From: Saccoglossus kowalevskii
Taxonomy: Eukaryota > Hemichordata > Enteropneusta > Harrimaniidae
Direction of reading: 5' to 3'
DNA: 24,001 nucleotides
NCBI RefSeq assembly: GCF_000003605.2
Contig: NW_003127753.1
Span: forward strand, 1 to 24,001
Shown: one piece after another, positions 21,577 to 24,001 of the stretch
Layout: every line of letters begins with the position of its first letter
How positions within the stretch are numbered: position 1 is the first letter of the stretch
The notes under the pieces: generated by a model
Databases searched by the model: none
Seen by the model: the letters and a program-made list of their open reading frames with translations, nothing else
What the model was told of the DNA's origin: nothing
Program-made: the position numbers and the translations under genes

Positions 21577-24001
21577 TGAATATTCGTCGGAATTGGATGT
21601 AATTTAATACTTCGGCTAGGCAACAAATCCCGGGAAAAAGTTGGTATGTACGGTGGAATAAAAATGTTGATGAGCCTACTGAACGTGGTATTCTCAGCCA
21701 GTCTCCCATGCAAGTACTATCCACGCCCGATGCAGCTTAACTTCAGTGATCAGACGAGAACTGGTGTATTCTGCAATGGATTGGCAGTAGGCTGAATTTT
21801 CGTCGGAATTGGATGTCATTTAATGCTTCGGCTAGGCAAAAAATACCGGGAAAAAGTTAGTATGTACGGTGGAATAAAAATGTTTATGTGCCTACTGCAC
21901 GTGATATTCTCAGCCGGTCTCCCATGCAAGTACTAACCACGTCCGGTGAGCTTAACTTCAGTGATCGGACGAGAACTGGTGTATTCTGCAATGGTTTGTC
22001 AGTAGGCTGAAAATTAGTCGGAATTAGATGACATTTAATGCTTCGGCTAGGCAAACAATCATGGAAAAAAGTTAGTATGTAATGTGGAATAAAAATGTTG
22101 ATGAGCCTACTGCACGTGGTATTCTCAGCCGGTCTCACATGCAAGTACTATCCACGCTCGATGCAGCTTAACTTCAGTGATCGGACGAGAACTTGTGTAT
22201 TCTGCAATGGTTTGGCAGTAGGCTGAATATTCGTCCGAATTGTATGTCATTTAATGCTTCGTCTAGGCAAAAAATCATGGGAAAAAGTTAGTATGTACGG
22301 TGGAATAAAAATGTTAATGTGCCTACTGCACGTGATATTCTCAGCCGGTCTCCCATGCAAGTATTAACCACGTCCGGTGAGCTTAACTTCAGTGATCGGA
22401 TGAGAACTGGTGTATTCTGCAATGGTTTGTCAGTAGGCTGAAAATTCGTTGGAATTGGATGTCATTTAATGCTACGGCAAGGCAAAAAATCAGGAGAAAA
22501 ATTTAGTATGTAATGTGGAATAAAAATGTTGATAAGCCTACTGCATGTCGTATTCCCAGCCGGTTTCCCATGCAAGTATTAACCACGCCCGATGCAGCTT
22601 AACTTCAGTGATCGGACGAGAACTTGTGTGTTCTGCAATGGTTTGGCACTAGGCTGAATATTCGTAATAATTGGATGTTGTTTAACGTTTCGGCTAGGCA
22701 ACAAATCCCGGAAAAAAGTTAGTATGTACGGTGGAATGAAATTGTTGATGAGCCTACTGCACGTGGTATTCCCAGCCGGTCTCCCGTGCAAGTACTAACC
22801 ACGCCCGATGCGGCTTAACTTCAGTGATGGGACGAGAACTGGTGTACTCTGCAATGGTTTGGCAGTAGGCTGAATATTCGTCGGAATTGGATGTAATTTA
22901 ATACTTCGGCTAGGCAACAAATCCCGGGAAAAAGTTGGTATGTACGGTGGAATAAAAATGTTGATAAGCCTACTGCACGTGGTATTCCCAGCCGGTCTCC
23001 ATGCAAGTACTAACCACGCCCGATGCAGCTTAACTTCAGTGATCGGACGAGAACTGGTGTATTCTGCAATGGTTTGGCAGTAGCTGAATATTCGTCGGAA
23101 TTGGATGTAATTTAATACTTCGGCTAGGCAAAAATCCCGGGAAAAGTTAGTATGTACGGTGTATAAAATGTTGATGAGCTAATGCACGTGGTATTCCCAG
23201 CCAGTCTCCCATGCAAGTACTAACCACGCCCGATGCAGCTTAACTTCAGTGATCGGACGAGAACTGGTGTATCTGCAATGGTTTGGCAGTAGGCTGAATA
23301 TTCGTCCGAATTGTATGTCATTTAATGCTTCGTCTAGGCAAAAAATCATGGGAAAAAGTTAGTATGTAATGTGGAATAAAAATGTTGATGAGCCTTCTGC
23401 ACGTGGTATTCCCATCCGGTGTCCCGTGCAAGTATTATCCTCGCCCGATGCAGCTTAACTTCAGTGATCGGACGAGAACTGGTATATTCTGCAATGGATT
23501 GGCAGTAGGCTGAACTTTCGACGCAATTGGATGTCATTTAATGCTTCGGCTAGGCAAAAAATCCCGGGAAAAAGTTAGTATGTACGGTGGAATAAAAATG
23601 TTAATGTGCCTACTGCACGTGATATTCTCAGCCGCTCTCCCATGCAAGTACTAACCACGTCCGGTGAGCTTAACTTCAGTGATCGGACGAGAACTGGTGT
23701 ATTCTGCAATGGTTTGTCTGTAGGCTGAACATTTGTCGGAATTAGATGACATTTAATGCTTCGGCTAGGCAAACAATCATGGAAAAAAGTTAGTATGTAA
23801 TGTGGAATAAAAATGTTGATGAGCCTACTGCACGTGATATTCTCAGCCAGTCTCCCATGCAAGTACTAACCACGTCCGGTGCAGCTTAACTTCAGTGAAC
23901 GGACGAGAACTGGTGTATTCTGCAATGGTTTGGCAGTAGGCTGAATATTCGTCCGAATTGTATGTCATTTAATGCTTCGTCTAGGCAAAAAATCATGATG
24001 A
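21577..24001 (-). repeat. Array region 8: rearranged block units to the right edge
   Basis: The 11 units are at 21674-21792, 21890-22007, 22105-22223, 22321-22438, 22536-22654, 22752-22870, 22968-23084, 23178-23294, 23392-23510, 23608-23725 and 23823-23941, followed by spacer to the window end. 21890-22223 resembles 3595-3928, and 22321-22870 resembles 4889-5438, but the intermediate units of region 2 are missing, so this is a contracted version of the block. Units 22968 and 23178 carry an unusual cluster of one-base deletions. Units 21890, 22321 and 23608 are of the damaged A-box class. Confidence 0.88.
22968..23294 (-). pseudogene. Two 5S-like units with clustered one-base deletions
   Basis: Units 22968-23084 and 23178-23294 and their shared spacer lack single bases at several short runs or doublets: GTAGGC becomes GTAGC at 23081-23084, and the spacer runs and gtaataaaaatg are each shortened (gtataaaatg near 23160). 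The RNA 3' end at 23178 reads AGC for AGGC, and gtattctg becomes gtatctg near 23271. Such dense loss is not seen elsewhere in the window. It could be a degenerate pair of copies, or uncorrected long-read sequencing error in this 200-bp stretch. Confidence 0.6.

Larger units (their letters stand above)
1..24001 (-). repeat. 5S rDNA-like tandem array (111 complete + 1 partial unit)
   Basis: The window is a continuous run of monomers of about 215 bp, all in one orientation. Each holds a 5S rRNA-like unit (116-119 bp, minus strand) and a spacer of about 97 bp. Visible 5S landmarks, in RNA order, are GCCTACTGC (helix I, 5' strand), GAATACACC, GTTCTCGTCCGATCAC, TTAAGC, ATCGGGCGTGG, TTAGTACTTG, ATGGGAGACC, GGGAATACCACG and GCAGTAGGC (helix I, 3' strand). 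Eukaryotic 5S genes are typically arranged as such arrays and transcribed by RNA polymerase III from internal promoters. What is odd is the copy-to-copy variation: several percent substitutions and recurrent indels inside the RNA part, where active 5S arrays are normally near-uniform. The alternative to a gene array is a 5S-derived satellite, as described for PcP190 in frogs and 5SHindIII in fish. Family identity is nearly certain; present function is uncertain. Confidence 0.95.

Noticed and set aside
424-23862. Possible family of small proteins of 60-95 residues on both strands
   Set aside because: All frames coincide with the 5S-like unit or its spacer, repeat with the monomer period, are broken by the usual indels, and lack a consistent start context. 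RNA landmarks explain the sequence fully.
1-24001. CRISPR array or other short-spacer repeat system
   Set aside because: The repeat unit is about 215 bp with no short conserved repeat separated by unique spacers; the spacers themselves are repeated.
1-24001. SINE or other 5S-derived retrotransposon
   Set aside because: Copies are strictly head-to-tail at constant spacing, without poly-A tails, target site duplications or flanking unique DNA, so tandem amplification fits better than retrotransposition.
23990-24001. Divergence at the very end (catgatga instead of catgggaaa) as an array boundary
   Set aside because: Only a few bases differ, which is too little to distinguish a real boundary from a substitution or short indel in the spacer.

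Overview
The whole window is one head-to-tail tandem array. The monomer averages about 215 bp: the first and last complete copies begin at 166 and 23823, which is 110 periods. Read on the minus strand, each monomer is a 5S ribosomal RNA-like unit of 116-119 bp followed by a spacer of about 97 bp. I count 111 complete copies plus one truncated copy at the left edge, all on the minus strand. I see no protein-coding gene, tRNA, transposon, CRISPR array or unrelated single-copy DNA.

The 5S identity rests on RNA landmarks: terminal helix I (GCCTACTGC with GCAGTAGGC), the GTTCTCGTCCGATCAC core, the A-box region (AAGCTGCATCGGGCGTGG), the loop E strands (TTAGTAC and GGGAATACC), the helix IV hairpin around GGGAGACC and helix V (CGTGGT with ACCACG). 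A TATA-like ATTAAAT lies 26-32 bp upstream of the RNA start, and a T4-T5 run lies about 10 bp past the RNA end. This is eukaryotic nuclear DNA. The core wording resembles arthropod 5S rRNA, so a metazoan and probably an arthropod is suggested, but I cannot name a species.

Layout: 1-3281 is a mixed array with an internal duplication of about 0.7 kb. 3282-6516 is a block of distinctive spacer types. 6517-8674 is a mosaic partly copied from the first region. 8675-14895 is dominated by two damaged subfamilies in a short higher-order repeat. 14896-17268 and 18125-21576 are diverged copies of the 3.3-6.5 kb block, separated by a four-copy stretch (17269-18124) copied from about 13.6-14.5 kb. 21577-24001 holds more block-like units and two copies with clustered one-base losses.

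Half of the copies fall into three recurring damaged classes: loss of one base in the helix IV/C-box G run (about 28 copies), loss of three bases in the 3' strand of helix I, usually with an internal TTTT (13 copies), and a rearranged A box with one base lost (15 copies). By eye I found no copy that matches the 119-bp majority consensus exactly. Yet two RNA helices show paired changes relative to ordinary 5S rRNA, so the family must once have been under RNA-structure selection. The best reading is a 5S-derived satellite or a decaying variant 5S rDNA array, evolving by unequal exchange and segmental duplication. Some near-intact copies could still be transcribed by RNA polymerase III.
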